Notes: generated from the letters alone by a model not told the origin. 64,000 nt of DNA from Rhizopus arrhizus (GCA_024220505.1 JAKZZE010000004.1:1302001-1366000), one strand, 5' to 3'; shown: positions 49,188 through 60,611, counted from the first letter of the stretch. Program-made: numbers and translations.

Positions 49188-51681
49188 ATGGATCCTTTTC
49201 AATCACTTACTACACATTTCAACCCTCAACTATACGAAAGTAGCAATGTACCACCGTCTAGTGATAAATTGTTTTCATTCAGTGGCTATCAAGCCGGATT
49301 GATGACTGGAAATAACAGTGGTGGCAGCAGCAGCAATTCTCATAAGCTACAGTCACACGCTATCCCTCCACCTCCATTACCTGTACCTTCTCAACCTTCA
49401 GTAATTGTGTCTGCTCCAAGGATGCCACCAGCTATTCCACCTGCACTTCCTGCATCTACAAATAATGATAATGAAGCACGATACACAGGCATGTATGCAA
49501 ATACAGGATTCGACATGTTATCCATTCTTTCTCGGCTAGCCAACAGGTAAGCCTAATCTTTGCTTTTTTATTATTTTTTATTTTTTATTTTTTTTTACAA
49601 TATTAACGCTGCTTTAATACATAGACCCAATCCACAAATCGATTTAGGTCCCGTCGACTTATCGTGTTCTTTTGTCGTGGTCGATGCGAGACAGTACGAT
49701 TTCCCTCTTGTTTATGCTTCACCCATGTTTGAAAGATTGACAGGGTATGCACCAAGCGAAGTGATAGGCAGAAACTGTCGGCTTTTACAAGCTCCAGATG
49801 GAAACGTAGCTATGGGATCGAGAAGAAAGTACACCGATAATACGACAGTTTATCATATCAAGACACACATAGTACAAGGAAAAGAATCTCAATCAAGTAT
49901 CATTAATTACAGGAAAACAGGACAGGTAAATCAATGAATTCTTAAGGCAGCATATCATTTACAATAACAACAGCCATTTGTGAATTTGTTGACCGTTATA
50001 CCTATCACCTGGGAATCAGACGAGATTGACTATTTTGTTGGATTGCAAGTAGATTTAGTAGAGCAACCGAATGCGATTTTCCAAAATATGAAGGGTATAT
50101 ATACATATTAATAAGGAAGAGGTATCTTCTAGTGGGAGAGATATTAAAAAAAAAAGAATATATGCGAAAAAAAAAGAAGGGAATTTACAAAGATGATCTA
50201 AATTAATTACTTTTTCTTTATAAAAGATGGAACTTACGCAGTAAATTATAGAAATTCAACTATACCACAAACCATTGAGGGTCTAACGCAAGATTATAAG
50301 ACAGAAGACATACAGGAATGGAGACGGCCACAACCTACCTCAAATAAATCAATAATAAACAACAACGATTTTGCACTAACAACCAAAAGCACAAGCAACG
50401 AGAACATAGCAGAAACAGAAGTTCCGATGAATATTGAAATGTTGATCAAAGAAGCAAGCACAGATGAAGGCAAATTTAGACGTTGTTGGCATGAGTTACT
50501 TTTAGATCAAAGTCCTGATTTTATCCATGTGTTGACGATCAAAGGTATATTCCTTTACTGTTCTGATTCTGCTTTGCAATTATTGGAATATGAACCATCT
50601 GAATTGGTGGGAAAGTCCCTTAAAGCCATTTGTCATCCTTCTGATATTACAACCGTCATGCGAGAGTTGAAGCAGTCATCTAGCGATTCAACTGATCCAG
50701 TCAACTTAATTTATAGAATTCGCCGAAAGAATTCTGGTTATATGTGGATCGAGTGTTGTGGAAAACTACGCAACGAGGATGGTCGAGGTAGAAAATATGT
50801 GGTGTTATCAGGAAGGGAAAGACCAGTATACCAGCTTCCACAGAATGTTCTTGCTGCAGGAAATAAAGCCCATGATAATCGGGTTTCGACCACCGACAAA
50901 GGAATGCACGGAGCAGAAGATCATGAATTTTGGGGAAAGCTCAGCTTAGATGGCTTGCTATTATACATAAGTTCAACTTGCGCTAATATCCTTGGATCTC
51001 TACCTGCCGATATTATAGGGACTTCGTTGTACCAATTAATGCGTAGTAACCGTACAACTGATCTTACCCGTGCTCTGGCTGAAGTGAAGGAAGGCAAGAT
51101 TGCGTACCTAAGACACGCACTGCTTAACAATGCAGGCATGGAAGTAATGGTAGCTACTACATTTTATCCAGATGGTAAACCAACCTCAAAAAAAGAGCCG
51201 TCTTTTGTTTTGATGCAAACAAGAGTTGTTGGCGATGAAACAATGTTAACTGATGAAGGGCCTGTATTTGTTTCGATGGATACTGACGTGAAGAAGAAAG
51301 GACGTAGTGATTTATCATTACCTGGGTATGATACAGCGCAGAAACCAGCTACAGTGAAAAGGATGATTGAAGAACTCGATATTGAAAGAAATGCAAATTG
51401 GCAATATGAATTACACCAGCTACGTATTAGCAACAAACGGTTGCGGGATGAATTAGGAACGCTGCTTCAAAGAGCCAAAAAGGTAAAATGACAAAATAAA
51501 TTGCATATTGGATATACGTTTATTTCATACATTATAGGAAAACGGAGATGATGTTATTGTATGTAAATCATGCTTTCGACGCTTACCTGGATTTAATGAT
51601 TTGCCAGAGCATCCATCAGATCAGCCTTTACTATGTAATACATGTGCTATTCGAGATTGGTCATCCTCGACTACTGCATAG
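49188..51681 (+). CDS. wc-1: White-collar 1-type blue-light photoreceptor
   Basis: Flavin photoreceptor and transcription factor. Five exons (49188-49546, 49625-49925, 49974-50094, 50227-51482, 51538-51681) give 726 residues. After a Ser/Pro-rich N-terminus, a LOV domain spans about 125-255 with the FMN-adduct motif GRNCRLLQAPDG (Cys near 168). A second PAS domain starts near 355 (PDFIHVLTIKGIFLYCSDSA) and a third near 490 (FWGKLSLDGLLLYISSTCAN). A coiled coil (NWQYELHQLRISNKRLRDEL) precedes the last exon. The C-terminal finger is C-X2-C-X20-C-X2-C (CKSC...LCNTCAIRDW) and lacks the usual TPEWRR loop, so DNA binding may be altered. Mucoromycetes usually carry several wc-1 paralogs; which one this is cannot be told. 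Confidence 0.92.
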
Positions 51682-52155
51682 TTTGTTTATTCTAATATAT
51701 CAATCGCTCTCACAATAACGCTAAATTTAAAATTAATAAATGCATAACATGGAAATAGGACTTATGTCCTAAAAACCAAGGGGGGAAACAAGACACTTTA
51801 TGCAATAGCTTCTATTATATATGTTCCATCTATTCTAATACAAATCTCAATAATGAAGTAGGAAAAAGCAAAAGAACAAGAAGTAGGAAAATAAAAATAC
51901 TGGCAATATATTTTATAAATATTACTGTAAATTGATTGAACATATTAAAAACATAATGAAACTCGTCATTATCTTTATACTCTGGTTGGTTTAAATAAAA
52001 GCATTAACTGCTGGTGTGCCTAAGCAATAGACAAGTAAAGTGGAAAATGATTTTTATGCTGTGTTACAATTTGAGCGTTCTAAAAAAAATACAATATGCA
52101 AATTCAGGGAAAAATTATGGGGAACACTGTCTTTTTTTTTTCATTTTCGAGCTAA
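51682..52155. other. Intergenic region between wc-1 and the DPP gene
   Basis: AT-rich with no gene; it ends in a T run (52132-52141) just before the next ATG. Confidence 0.4.
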
Positions 52156-55103
52156 ATGAATTATTCTTGGGATCTTGTTCGAAACCAAGTTAGAGAATTC
52201 AGAGCAAAACTTCATTCAGTTTATCAACCACAAGCATTGGCAACCGTCAAGGATTTCATTTTTGATTCATCGCACAACTTATACTTTCTATCGGATTATC
52301 TCACTATAACTAATGAAGCAAGCCCAAACAGATATTTACATTTATACAAAGTAAATGTAAATCAAGGTAATAGGGATTATCTACAAGTAAAACAAAGCAA
52401 AGGGGACTAATACTATGCATAGTATCTCATGTAGACTGGCTGCATAATTATGACGAGATGACTGAAACTGAGTATCTAATAGCCTACGAGCACATACCAG
52501 TGTTAGACTGGGAAGAGCTATTCAAAGAATACTGTCAAAGAGACTCAGATATGCGTTTTCGTGTTCAAGGTACAAGCAGTTATGAACTAAAAGAAGATAC
52601 ATTTATGTTTACTTTTAACAATGCCATTTACATTTCCAAGATTGGACAAGTAAAAAAAAAAAAAATTGTAAAGAACCTTTAATTTAGACAACTAATGTTA
52701 ATACCCTAGATACCCAAATTAATACCTAACCATACCACCCAGCAACACACGCAGTTATTGCCAACAAATAAGACTCATTTAAAGGAAGAAAGAATAGATC
52801 CCAAATTAGGAGGGCATCACAATGATAAAATTGCCTTCATTAGAAATAGAGATATTTGGGTGATGGACTTTGATGGAAATGAGACACAGCTTACATTTTG
52901 TTCTCTTGATGTTACAGATCCAACATTGAACTGTGGAGGGGTGGAATATATGATGCAAGTAAATCATAATAGAAAAGCATCTTACAATACTGCGTATATT
53001 GACATACTTTGTATTATTTATAGGAAGAGTTTTATCGTTATACCGGATATTATTGGGCACCACCTAATCCAAATGAATCAGTAGAAAGAATATTATATCT
53101 TGAAACATCTGAAGAGCAGGTTGAGCTATTGCAGATATCAAAACCAGCTATGTCTTCCTCGGGAACAGATCCTTTAACAGATCAGGCAGATTCAATTCGA
53201 TACCCGTATGCTGGGAAACCAAATGCTGTTAGTAAAATAAAAATTATAGAATTTGGTGAGGATCAAATTGTAAATAAACAACTTTGGGGTAAAAACGATC
53301 TTCAATCACAATTTTCTTGGATGGAATATATTGTTAGATTTGGCTGGTTACCAGATGGACAAAGGTAAATACATACAATAAAAATAATTAACTCGTATTG
53401 ACTAAGAAACCAAAAGCGTTTGGGTACAAATATTGTCCCGAGATCAAAAACATACTGCAGTATTAAAATTAAGCTTGAATCAATTTCAACCAAATCCCAT
53501 TAATACAGAAACAGAAATATTATGGGAAGAAGTCAGCCATGCTTGGATTAATGTAACAGATGTATATTACTTCATGAAGCATTCAAATAGCACAACAACT
53601 AGATTCATTTGGAGTTCAGAAAAATCCAATGGATATCGACACCTTTATTTTGTAGAAAAGTGGAAAGGCAAGCCTTCTGCTATCACCCAACTTACAGAAG
53701 GTGAATGGTGTTGCCTTGATAAACCTATTTACGTTGATGAATTGCGTGGTCTTGTTTATTTCTCTGCCAAAGCAGATACACCACTGGAATCACATTTCTA
53801 TGCTGCTTCTTATACCCATCCTTCAAAAAGAATGAGAAGGCTTACAAAACTAGGATTCAGTCATATGGTGACTATGAACTCACCAGATTATTTCGTTGAT
53901 TGTTTTTCTTCACTACATCACCCTCATGTCATCTCAATACAAAGCATACAACATGGCTCTTTACTACTACCTTATTCGTCTCAGCCAAAAGGTCTGATTT
54001 TACCTGTTTGCCGAGTCGCATCGGATCAAGAATCTTTGTCTCCAACTTTTATTAGCGATACTCTCTTTATACATGCTAATACTAAAGATTTCGGTGTAGA
54101 CAAGCATGAAGAAGAGAAGTCTCTGGAGTATCAGGGTATTATTAACAATGGGCACATTTTTAATTTTACAACATCAGATGGTATTTTTTTCATATTTGAA
54201 TTTGTGCATTAAAACGAACTAGTCAGTAACTAATTGTATATATACGGTCTTAGGGATAAAGCTATATGGATGTTTATATAAGCCACGGTCATATAAAGCA
54301 GGTTGCAGATACCCCACTATTCTACATGTCTATGGTGGTCCAAAATCTCAAATGGTGATGAACGATTTCAAACTTCCACGATTGATACGATACTTAATGT
54401 CTGTCTATTTTGGTTTTGCTGTTGTAATCATTGACAGTCGAGGATCTTGCGACAGAGGACTTCAATTTGAGTCATACATCCAGCAACGCCTTGGCACTGT
54501 TGAATTACAGGATCAAATAGAAGGATTAAAATATCTGCATCATACAAAATTTGGAGCGAGCAAAACAAACGATGGAGAAGAAGTAAGCGTGATTGATTTA
54601 ACAAGATTAGCCATAACCGGTTGGTCCTACGGTGGCTATCTTAGCCTTATGGCCCTTGGACAACATCCGGACATATTTAAAATGGCAATTGCAGGTGCTC
54701 CTGTCACACGGTGGGAGTTATATGATGCTGCATATACAGAGAGATATATGGGATTACCTTCTGAAAATCAACAAGCCTACACAAAAAGTAGCGTATTACA
54801 ATATGTTCAAAACTTTCCAGACAAACAAGAAAAGTAAGCATAATCAATGACTATTCTGTTAGTAACCTGAGACTCATCTTGTTTTTATTAATCTACAGTG
54901 AACATAGATTATTGATCGCTCATGGTTTAATAGATGAAAATGTACATTATATAAATACTGAAGTTTTAGTGGAAGAATTAGATAAACATGGTAAAAGCTA
55001 TCGCCTTCAAGTATACCCAAATGAAAAACATGGTCTTCGTCATGCAAGCTCTAACGAACACTTTGAAACACTTATGTTTTCATGGTTAACAAATTACTTA
55101 TAG
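52156..55103 (+). CDS. Dipeptidyl peptidase, S9B family (DPP8/9-like)
   Basis: Serine exopeptidase that removes N-terminal X-Pro dipeptides. Seven exons (52156-52366, 52435-52649, 52755-52958, 53024-53364, 53417-54180, 54254-54833, 54899-55103) give 839 residues. A beta-propeller region includes HHNDKIAFIRNRDIWVMDFD and EEFYRYTGYYWAPPNPNES, a DPP-type substrate-binding Glu motif. The alpha/beta-hydrolase part has PTILHVYGGPKSQMV, then the nucleophile in GWSYGGYLSLMALG (Ser near 702), Asp in LIDENVH (near 782) and His in EKHGLRH (near 814). There is no signal peptide or membrane anchor, so a cytosolic DPP8/9-like enzyme is more likely than a vacuolar DAP2-like one. Confidence 0.92.
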
Positions 55104-55360
55104 ATAATAATAATATGAATTGTAACAATAAACTATAAAATTTTAAATTGATTGTTTCATGATCTCCACAAAAGGATTTAAAACATTATATTTGAAAAAG
55201 TGCAATTGACAGGAATTTGGGATTAGTCAGGCACAGAATTGGATGATAAAACAACATGATTGGATAGAGCGGCTGTTTGGGATTAATCAAGTATAACTGC
55301 TTAAAATATAACGTGATACAAGAGAAAATGAATGAAAGGTAGCAGGCTTAGTTTTTAGTA

Positions 55361-55873
55361 CAGCTGAAGAAAATAGGTTGGGCCAGTGATATTGAAAATG
55401 GGACACTCTTTTGAAAATGGGTCAGCCTAGAAAATTTGGGACACTTATTTTGAAATAGGACAAGGATATTTGCAAGGGAACCTTTTTGTCTGGTGAACTT
55501 TGTCCAGTACAGTCGTTCCAACGCCAAAGGGCGGCTTTGATTCACCTAATGGCCGCTTTTAATTTTTCTCAAAGAACGGGTTTTATTTTTTATTTTCAAT
55601 CAAAGGGCGTTTTTTTTTTCACCACCACAGATTTTTTTATTCCAAAGGTTCATTTTTTTCTAAAGCTCAGGCTATCGTGTCCTCTATCTTGTCCATTTTT
55701 TTTCTAAAACTCAGGCTATCTTGGTATCCTTCGCAACAATGACCACTATTAGTAGAGAACGTGCAGTATGCATGCTCTACCATCAAGATTATGACAAGAC
55801 TAAAGCCATTGAACTACTCAATGCTATTGAAAAACTAGATCTCGAAATTTGTTATAAAGATGATCCCTGTAAA
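55361..55873 (+). repeat. Left inverted arm of element A
   Basis: Matches the reverse complement of the right arm from the CAGCTG tip through the ATG and about 48 codons, with small indels. The left copy has an extra GC-poor insertion around 55550-55600. Confidence 0.85.
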
Positions 55874-55996
55874 CCGATTTTGTACTCAATCGAAGGTCTA
55901 GTTCATGATCCTGGATGTCACCAGTATCCTGCTTTATTAAAAAAAAACAAAAGAAAAAAAGACATAGTAAATAGAATCAAGCTCTCAATTAAATAA
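55739..55996 (+). CDS. 85-residue protein sharing the recombinase N-terminus
   Basis: The left arm carries a copy of the start of the recombinase gene. From MTTISRERAVCMLYHQDYDK through ELLNAIEKLDLEICYKDDPC the protein is the same as the one encoded at 57531 on the opposite strand. After the arm ends it diverges into ILYSIEGLVHDPGCHQYPAL and a Lys-rich tail, then stops at 55996. If transcribed from the promoter that is also duplicated in the arm, it would be a truncated protein with only the N-terminal domain. Whether it is expressed or is a by-product of arm duplication is unknown. Confidence 0.5.
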   Translation: MTTISRERAVCMLYHQDYDKTKAIELLNAIEKLDLEICYKDDPCKPILYSIEGLVHDPGCHQYPALLKKNKRKKDIVNRIKLSIK

Positions 55997-56114
55997 CGAC
56001 TTCGATTTCGTTATTCGTTTTTGCAACAAAGCCATGTTAAGGCTTTAATCTCGATTTCTTTTTGAAATAAAATAAATTCGCTTAACTTCATTTATTTATA
56101 CTTTGTGATAAAGA

Positions 56115-57531
56115 TCATTTAGATCTCTGTTGAGCCTTTTTTCTACAATTAAAAACTTTAATCTTGTCAGAATCATTCAAAAGTTCTTGTGTATCATAGA
56201 CATGACTGGCATCACAGCTGGCAAATCTGTCGATCATTAATTTCTTGATATTCGGATTGTTCCTATTATTATAGACCGTGAGGAGCCACTTCAATTCTTT
56301 TTAAAAAAACGACTTACTTTAAGAACACTTTCAAATCTTCACAATTTGTCGTTAGTCCCGCAAAATCAATTACCACAATGCAGACTCTCTCCATTGAAGA
56401 AATATACATCAGCATGTCTAATGAATAAACTGAAATTCAGTTATGATCATGTTGACATAATGTTTCCTTTCTTACCCTGCATATCACCATCTGCATGTAT
56501 CTGTGGCAATATAAGTTTTTGCTTGTTTAAGTCCCTTTCCAATAACGGTTCATTCGCATTACAGTAAACAGAGACGAACACCTTGCTAACCAAGGACCTG
56601 TTCTTCAAGTTTTTGCACATTAGGTTCAACAAACGAACGCGTGAGTCATCATCTTTTTCGCATATGGACTTTCTTGCATAGCCTATCACATGATAACCTT
56701 CGTCTTTTAAGCTCTGAATAAATCTTTGATAGCGAGGTAAATGGCTCACAATGTCTTCTATTACATTGTCTAAACGTTAGGTTAATTATGAATCAATGAA
56801 ATCATAAATGGTTACTGTATGTCTTACCGATATATTCATCCTTTAAAACATAGAGTGAGCGTACTAAGACTTTCTGTTGTAGATCATTGTATTTTCTCTT
56901 TGTTTGACTTTCAGCCAAAAACAATTTTCTTGAGTTACACCATTTGACAAAACCATTAGCAGTTTCTTCACTGAAAATGTCCGAGTATTTCCAAACAACG
57001 CTTAGGATGCACTATTTCCAGAAATCAAAGTCGCATTTTGTAAAGTTTTATAATACAATTTATATGTAATTGCGACAAGTCACGGCGATTTTAATTTCTG
57101 GTAAAGGTGTATCAGTCATGCTTAAGTTTTTGCAAGCATAAGCTTCTTCATTATTTGGGTTTACTGGTAAAAACGCAATATTCAGAAAATTTATGAGTTG
57201 AGCTTGACTGACTAAACAAAAAGTTTATCTATGAATAATCGAAAATACAACGCATTTTCTTTTTTGCTAAAAACTTACCAATTTTTTTCGTTTCAACTTC
57301 AATTTGATTGTTTTTTTCAGGAGCTTTAGTTATCTTTTGATAAGTAAGATAGTTATACGTATCTGCTTTTATGGAATTTGTATATAGCAGAAATGGTTTA
57401 CAGGGATCATCTTTATAGCAAATTTCGAGATCTAGTTTTTCAATAGCATTGAGTAGTTCAATGGCTTTAGTCTTGTCATAATCTTGATGGTAGAGCATGC
57501 ATACTGCACGTTCTCTACTAATAGTGGTCAT
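56115..57531 (-). CDS. Serine-recombinase-like protein of element A
   Basis: Minus-strand spliced gene. Exon 1, 57279-57531, encodes MTTISRERAVCMLYHQDYDK to EVETKKI. Exon 2 begins at 57211 (SQAQLINFLNIAFLPVNPNN). The next exon reads KYSDIFSEETANGFVKWCNS to VLKDEYI, and its joint to exon 2 could not be fixed. Three later joints (phase-consistent, GTAAG donors) lead through YQRFIQSLKDEGYHVIGYAR and KS, LLNLMCKNLKNRSLVSKVFV, VCIVVIDFAGLTTN and NNPNIKKLMIDRF to the stop at 56115-56117. VIGYARKS matches strand 1 and the nucleophile Ser of resolvase/IS607-type serine recombinases, and the order of the later strands and helix fits that fold. The usual DRLxR segment is replaced by DFAGLTT, so two active-site Arg are missing. 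Confidence 0.68.
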
Positions 57532-57876
57532 TGTTGCGAAGGATACCAAGATAGCCTGAGTTTTAGAAAAAAATGGACCTTTGGAATAAAAAAATCTGTG
57601 GTGGTGAAAAAAAAGGCCCTTTGATTGAAAATAGATGAATCAAAACCGCCCTTTGGCGTTGGAACGACTGTACTGGACAAAGTTCACCAGACAAAAAGGT
57701 TCCCTTGCAAATATCCTTGTCCTATTTCAAAATAAGTGTCCCAAATTTTCTAGGCTGACCCATTCTTAAAGCACTGACCCATTCTTAAAGCACTGACCCA
57801 TTTTCAAAAAGTATCCCATTTTCAATATCGCTGGCCCAAAACTTTTTTTGCTGGCCCAACCTGTTTTCTTCAGCTG
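57395..57876 (-). repeat. Right inverted arm of element A
   Basis: Inverted copy of the left arm and the one that carries the complete gene's start. It contains a 19-bp tandem repeat (CTGACCCATTCTTAAAGCA) at 57755-57802, absent from the left arm. Confidence 0.85.
57755..57802. repeat. 19-bp tandem repeat near the right tip of element A
   Basis: Two full units and a partial third of CTGACCCATTCTTAAAGCA lie about 75-120 bp inside the right tip. The left arm has a single CTGACCCAT-type unit at the same place. Confidence 0.8.
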
Positions 57877-58260
57877 TAAATGCACATGAACTGGGCTTTT
57901 TAAGCTTTTCCTTCACAATATGTTCTTGAAAGGAGTATTCATCTTATTTGTCATTATATTTTAGAAACTTAGCATACTTTATGCTTGTTTGTTTTGCAAG
58001 AAACTAATATACTGCTGCAAGTATTATTTTATTACAAAATTGGCTCGTAGTGCAATCATGTTTAGTTTTTGGAAGAAACTAGGTTCACTTTTCTTTACAA
58101 TAGTAATATTTACCTTTTATTCAAAGACATTTAAATAAAAAAAGAAAAAGATGGAAAATGATAAAGAAAATCGTATTTTTATCATTTATTCATATTCCGC
58201 AAACAATTAACTTAAATCACAAACATAAATTTCTTTGTCTCTCTTTTGTTTTATTACATA
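57877..58260. other. SHO1 upstream region
   Basis: AT-rich promoter region beginning right at the TA flank of element A. No gene. Confidence 0.35.
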
Positions 58261-59176
58261 ATGAGGCTGAATATTACTCACATAACTGAAAATCCAATAG
58301 CTCTTGTTTCGACTATACTTGCCATCGTAATGAATAATGATAATACTATATCAATGCTTATATCATTTTATAGATTGGTTGGATTCTCTCTTTTATTGGA
58401 GCTTGCATCATTAAAAGAGCAGGCGTGTTTTGGTGGATAGTAATTTATGAGTTGCTTTTATTGAGTGGTATTTTATTTAGTATCTTCAAGCAAGTATTTC
58501 ACCATCATCAATTATCAGTAAGAAAAAGAAAAGGAGCATAGGAACAATTCATTAATTTTCTCTGTATCAGTTCCTGGTATTTTTAGGTGTGAGTATTGCA
58601 CTCCTCACATCAGCCATTAGTGGCTTATTAAATTTAGATTTGACTGGATACCAAATAGCAGGCACTGGATCAGTCATTTTAATTGTCATGCAAGTAAAGT
58701 AATATGTCTCTTATTCACTTTGTAGTAATATGCTGATCCACAACATAGTTTTTTTGGTTAATTTTATTTGGCAGCACTGAAGATTCAGCTGTATTTCAAT
58801 ATTTTTATGCTCACCATGCGCCACAAACAATCAAAGAAAAAAAAATTGCACTTTCCGTTGTTCCTGAAGAGCAAGAAGAGCATGTTCATACAGAAAAGAT
58901 ATTCGCAACAGCTCTTCATCCTTGTAAAATCAGAAAAATAACTTGTATTTTTCTTCTTTAAATATAATAACTTTTATAGATCGAGCAAATCCTGAAGATC
59001 CAGATGAACTTTCTTTTGCCAAAGGAGAGGTGTTGGAAATGCTAGATCAACGTGGCAATTGGTGGCGAGCTAAAAAGAGTGATGGTACAATAGGTATTGT
59101 ACCAAGTAATTATGTAAGTACAAATATTTATTATGGAAATCACTGAAAAATTAATTACGTTTTCATGTAGTTTTAA
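58261..59176 (+). CDS. SHO1: SHO1 osmosensor, four-TM SH3 protein
   Basis: Plasma-membrane adaptor that feeds the HOG MAP-kinase pathway. Six exons (58261-58326, 58374-58517, 58571-58693, 58749-58923, 58980-59113, 59171-59176) give 215 residues. Four membrane segments are seen: NPIALVSTILAI joined to IGWILSFIGACIIKR, WWIVIYELLLLSGILFSIFK, FLVFLGVSIALLTSAISGLL and a fourth ending VILIVMQFFWLILFGS. A linker leads to the C-terminal SH3 domain (ATALHPYRANPEDPDELSFA, GEVLEMLDQRGNWWRAKKSD, GIVPSNYF), which in yeast binds Pbs2. The last exon adds only one residue (Phe) and the stop, so the open frame appears to run on past 59113 without it. Confidence 0.94.
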
Positions 59177-59388
59177 GTAACATAATCATTACAAATAAAC
59201 TGAGTTTTTCTTAATATAAAATAAGTTCTTCTATGCCATGATTAAATTACATGCTACTTTCTATAGAAGACATACATTATTTTCAAACAGATATCATTCA
59301 ATACAGATACATACGCTCTTTAAAGACTGTAATTGTTTTTTATTCTTTTTTCAAATGCAGAAAATAGAATTTTTATTTTTAATTTTGA

Positions 59389-60313
59389 ATGAAAAAACAA
59401 GATGCCAACATATCAACTCCTTTGCCTATTGAAGTCTATGCTACCAAGACACTCGGTGAAAGCTTAAAAAGGATTTTGTTGAGCTGTTATCATTACTACT
59501 TTAAGTCTCCACCTTATCAAAGCACATTTCTTGAATTTGGTAATTTTGTTTGGATTCATCATGAAGATCGAGATAAGATCTATCAATCTGGATTTTTTGG
59601 AAAGGGTGATTTATCAAGAAGTCAACCAACTTGGAAAACGAGAACCATAGAACGAAATAAGCAATCACTGGAGGAGATAACAGTCGAGAGAAGAAAAAAG
59701 AGACGTGAAAAGAAGAAGGGAAACACGATTGCTAATGAACAAGATCATTGGGAGGCAGATGAATTATTAAAGATGACAAAAAGAAAAGACCCCGAAAAGC
59801 TCTGTTTAGATGTATGTGAGGCTTATTTTCTCAAATATGCCATCGGTGCTTTAGAGATTAAAGATAAACAAGGAAAGACATTATCCACCAAATTATGTTG
59901 GTCAAAATTTTGTGAAAACAATGCGTCATTTCATTACATGTATGCTGTGTATCATTATTATAGAAGCTTGGGTTGGGTACCAAAAAATGGGATTAAATTT
60001 GGTGTTGACTTTGGTACAAGACAAAAGAAAGAAAAAAAAAAGTAAAGCTAACATAAAATAAGTTTTATATAAATCAGGACCAGCTTATAGACATGCTGAT
60101 TATGCTGTATGGATTATACCTCTTTATGAAAATCAAAAAGAAAAAGAAAAGGATTGGAAGTGGTTACTGGGATTAAATCGCGTATGCACACAAGTGAAAA
60201 AGACGCTTATTCTATGCTATGTGACAATACCAAAATCAATTGATCAACTAGAAGAATATAAAATATCTGAAGTTATTTATAAACGTTGGTCAGCACAAAA
60301 GAATAGAGAATAA
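59389..60313 (+). CDS. SEN2: tRNA-splicing endonuclease catalytic subunit SEN2
   Basis: Cuts the 5' splice site of intron-containing pre-tRNAs. Two exons (59389-60013 and 60063-60313) give 291 residues. The N-terminal part has the EVYATKTLGESLKRILLSCY segment and a basic linker (ERRKKRREKKKGN). The nuclease domain reads HYMYAVYHYYRSLGWVPKNG, IKFGVDFG, then after the intron LYKSGPAYRHADYAVWI (catalytic Tyr near 211 and His near 218) and VCTQVKKTLILCYV (catalytic Lys near 253). All three catalytic residues are present. The stop is only 23 bp from the tip of element B, so its 3'UTR probably lies inside the transposon. Confidence 0.92.
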
Positions 60314-60336
60314 ATTTCCAGGTTATAGGAGAATTA

Positions 60337-60611
60337 CAGTGAATTCAACAAACAATGTCGCAGCCAATCAAAATCGATGTCACAGGCTAATCAAATTCAA
60401 CTTTGTCGTAGTTTTAGGAACCACATCGCCTGCTCAGAAATCATGTTGTAATTCCTGGCACTCGAAAATATAAAGAAAATATATAGAGAGAGCGAGTATT
60501 TTTTTTTTTTGTTCTGGTGTTTTTTTTTTTTTTTCAACATGAGTACAAATCTTTTGTATGAGGATGGGTATGGAAAGGTTGTTGAGGAGAATGTTGGTCC
60601 TGAACTCATGG
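60337..60611 (+). repeat. Left inverted arm of element B
   Basis: 275 bp, the reverse complement of 62837-63091 apart from one 19-bp indel near the tip and possible run-length differences. Confidence 0.88.

Larger units (their letters stand above)
55361..57876 (-). mobile_element. Element A: long-TIR transposon with serine-recombinase-like gene
   Basis: A 2516-bp unit bounded by inverted copies of CAGCTGAAGAAAA(T/C)AGG, each flanked directly by TA (55359-55360 and 57877-57878), which looks like a TA target-site duplication. The inverted arms (55361-55873 and 57395-57876) extend through the promoter and into coding sequence. Inside lies one spliced minus-strand gene ending at 56115. TA duplication and long inverted repeats are features of cut-and-paste DDE transposons, whereas the gene product resembles a serine recombinase, which normally moves without inverted repeats. 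This mismatch is the main reason to regard the element as unusual. It sits between the DPP and SHO1 genes. Confidence 0.75.
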
